Shown here piece after piece: positions 5,813-6,705 of a stretch of DNA of 6,705 nt (the first letter of the stretch is position 1; every line of letters begins with the position of its first letter). Under the pieces are notes generated by a model that had not been told where the DNA came from, ran no database searches, and was given only the letters and a program-made list of their open reading frames with translations. The position numbers and the translations under genes were made by a program. This stretch comes from an uncultured Eubacteriales bacterium (lineage in GTDB: Bacteria; Bacillota; Clostridia; Oscillospirales; Acutalibacteraceae). The stretch is from the NCBI GenBank assembly GCA_900317795.1, contig ONIF01000176.1, forward strand, positions 1 to 6,705. The letters are read 5' to 3'.

Positions 5813-6685
5813 ATGGGAAAACTTGGAAGAAATGAACCGTGCTGGTGCGGAAGCGGTAAAAAATACAAAAAATGCCATGAGGAATTTGACGAAAAAATCT
5901 CCTTTATCAAAAGTCAAGGGCATGAAGTTCCCGACCACTCCATTATAAAAACTCCTCAGCAGATAGAGGCTATCAAAGAAAGCTGTAAAATCAACATAGC
6001 CGTGCTGGACTACGTGGCGGAACATATCCGTGCAGGCATGACCACTCAGGAAATTGACGACCTTGTTGCAGAAAAAACCGCTGAATTGGGCGGTATTCCT
6101 GCACCGCTGAACTATGAGGGCTATCCGAAAAGCGTTTGCACCTCTATCAATGAAGTTGTTTGTCACGGCATTCCCTCCGATAAAGTCGTTCTCAAAGACG
6201 GTGATATTGTCAATGTTGACTGCTCAACGATTTATAAAGGCTACTTCTCCGACTCGTCAAGAATGTTCTGTATCGGAGAGGTTTCTCCTGAAAAGAAAAA
6301 ACTCGTTGATGTTGTAAAAGAATGTGTCGAAATCGGTCTGGAAAAAGTTCAGCCCTGGACATTTTTAGGCGATATGGGACAAGCCGTGCATGAACACGCC
6401 CTTAAAAACGGTTACAGCGTTGTCAGAGAAATAGGCGGTCACGGTGTCGGTCTGGAATTCCATGAGGATCCGTGGGTAAGCTACGTTTCAAAGGCAGGCG
6501 AAGAAATGTTGCTTGTTCCCGGCATGATATTCACGATTGAGCCTATGGTGAATATGGGCGGTGATAAGATAGTCGTTGACAAAGAGGACGGCTGGACAGT
6601 CACGACTGCCGATAAACAGCCCTCTGCCCAATGGGAAATCATGGTACTTGTCACGGAAAACGGACATGAAGTTCTCTGTTACTGA
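5813..6685 (+). CDS. map: Methionine aminopeptidase, type I, with N-terminal SEC-C zinc motif
   Basis: The enzyme removes the initiator methionine from nascent proteins, after deformylation, when the second residue is small. Numbered from the ATG at 5813, residues 5-22 form a SEC-C motif (GRNEPCWCGSG then KKCH; Cys10, Cys12, Cys21 and His22), a zinc-binding element also found at the end of SecA. The catalytic pita-bread domain follows from about residue 45. The expected dinuclear metal ligands are all present: Asp136 (VNVD), Asp147 (FSDSSR), His210 (GGHGVG), Glu243 (FTIEP) and Glu275 (AQWEIMV). Substrate-side His118 (VCHGIP) and His217 (EFHEDP) are also there. At 290 residues it is about 40 longer than the minimal bacterial enzyme because of the SEC-C extension, which in such MetAPs may help dock at the ribosome (inference). 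An ATG at 5807 is an alternative start. It lies 69 bases past rnz and appears to have its own promoter. Confidence 0.95.
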   Translation: MGKLGRNEPCWCGSGKKYKKCHEEFDEKISFIKSQGHEVPDHSIIKTPQQIEAIKESCKINIAVLDYVAEHIRAGMTTQEIDDLVAEKTAELGGIPAPLNYEGYPKSVCTSINEVVCHGIPSDKVVLKDGDIVNVDCSTIYKGYFSDSSRMFCIGEVSPEKKKLVDVVKECVEIGLEKVQPWTFLGDMGQAVHEHALKNGYSVVREIGGHGVGLEFHEDPWVSYVSKAGEEMLLVPGMIFTIEPMVNMGGDKIVVDKEDGWTVTTADKQPSAQWEIMVLVTENGHEVLCY

Positions 6686-6705
6686 ATTATGAAGAATTGT
6701 TTTTA

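Noticed and set aside
6689..6705. Start of a further gene at the ATG at 6689
   Set aside because: Only five codons are visible, and there is no ribosome binding site in front of it.

Overview
This window reads as an ordinary, tightly packed chromosomal segment of a moderately AT-rich Gram-positive anaerobe. Strong AGGAGG-type ribosome binding sites, the standard code with TGA, TAG and ATG/TTG used normally, an RNase M5-like protein with a DUF4093-type tail, and a methionine aminopeptidase with an N-terminal SEC-C zinc motif all point to Clostridia. Ruminococcaceae/Oscillospirales relatives are the best guess, but that placement is inference from protein style and not a database result. All seven genes lie on the + strand.

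Layout. Positions 1-657 hold the C-terminal third or so of recN (DNA repair ATPase), cut by the window edge. Positions 651-766 hold a compact repeat element: two arms of about 3.7 heptamer copies each (CAATTAG on the left, its complement CTAATTG on the right) facing each other around a 64-bp core. The left arm supplies the recN stop codon. Then follow a HinT-type histidine-triad protein (788-1129), a ComEC/Rec2-family DNA-uptake channel (1149-3200), the DNA polymerase III delta subunit holA (3188-4234), an RNase M5-like Toprim protein (4231-4842), ribonuclease Z (4835-5743) and a SEC-C-tagged type I methionine aminopeptidase (5813-6685). The last 20 bases hold no supported feature.

How the genes work together. 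comEC, holA, rnmV and rnz overlap end to start by 13, 4 and 8 bases, so they are almost certainly one transcript with translational coupling; hinT, 19 bases upstream of comEC, probably joins it. The set mixes DNA uptake or repair (recN, comEC), replication (holA, clamp loading), stable-RNA maturation (rnmV for 5S rRNA, rnz for tRNA 3' ends) and protein maturation (map). map is separated by 69 bases and has a good-looking promoter of its own.

No new multi-gene system is visible. The points worth a second look are (i) the heptamer-armed inverted-repeat element after recN, (ii) a ComEC whose C-terminal metallo-beta-lactamase-like domain has lost every recognisable metal ligand, and (iii) the same ComEC apparently lacking about 20-25 residues, roughly one membrane-helix equivalent, in the competence core. 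Together (ii) and (iii) question whether this ComEC still works as a classical DNA-uptake channel/nuclease.
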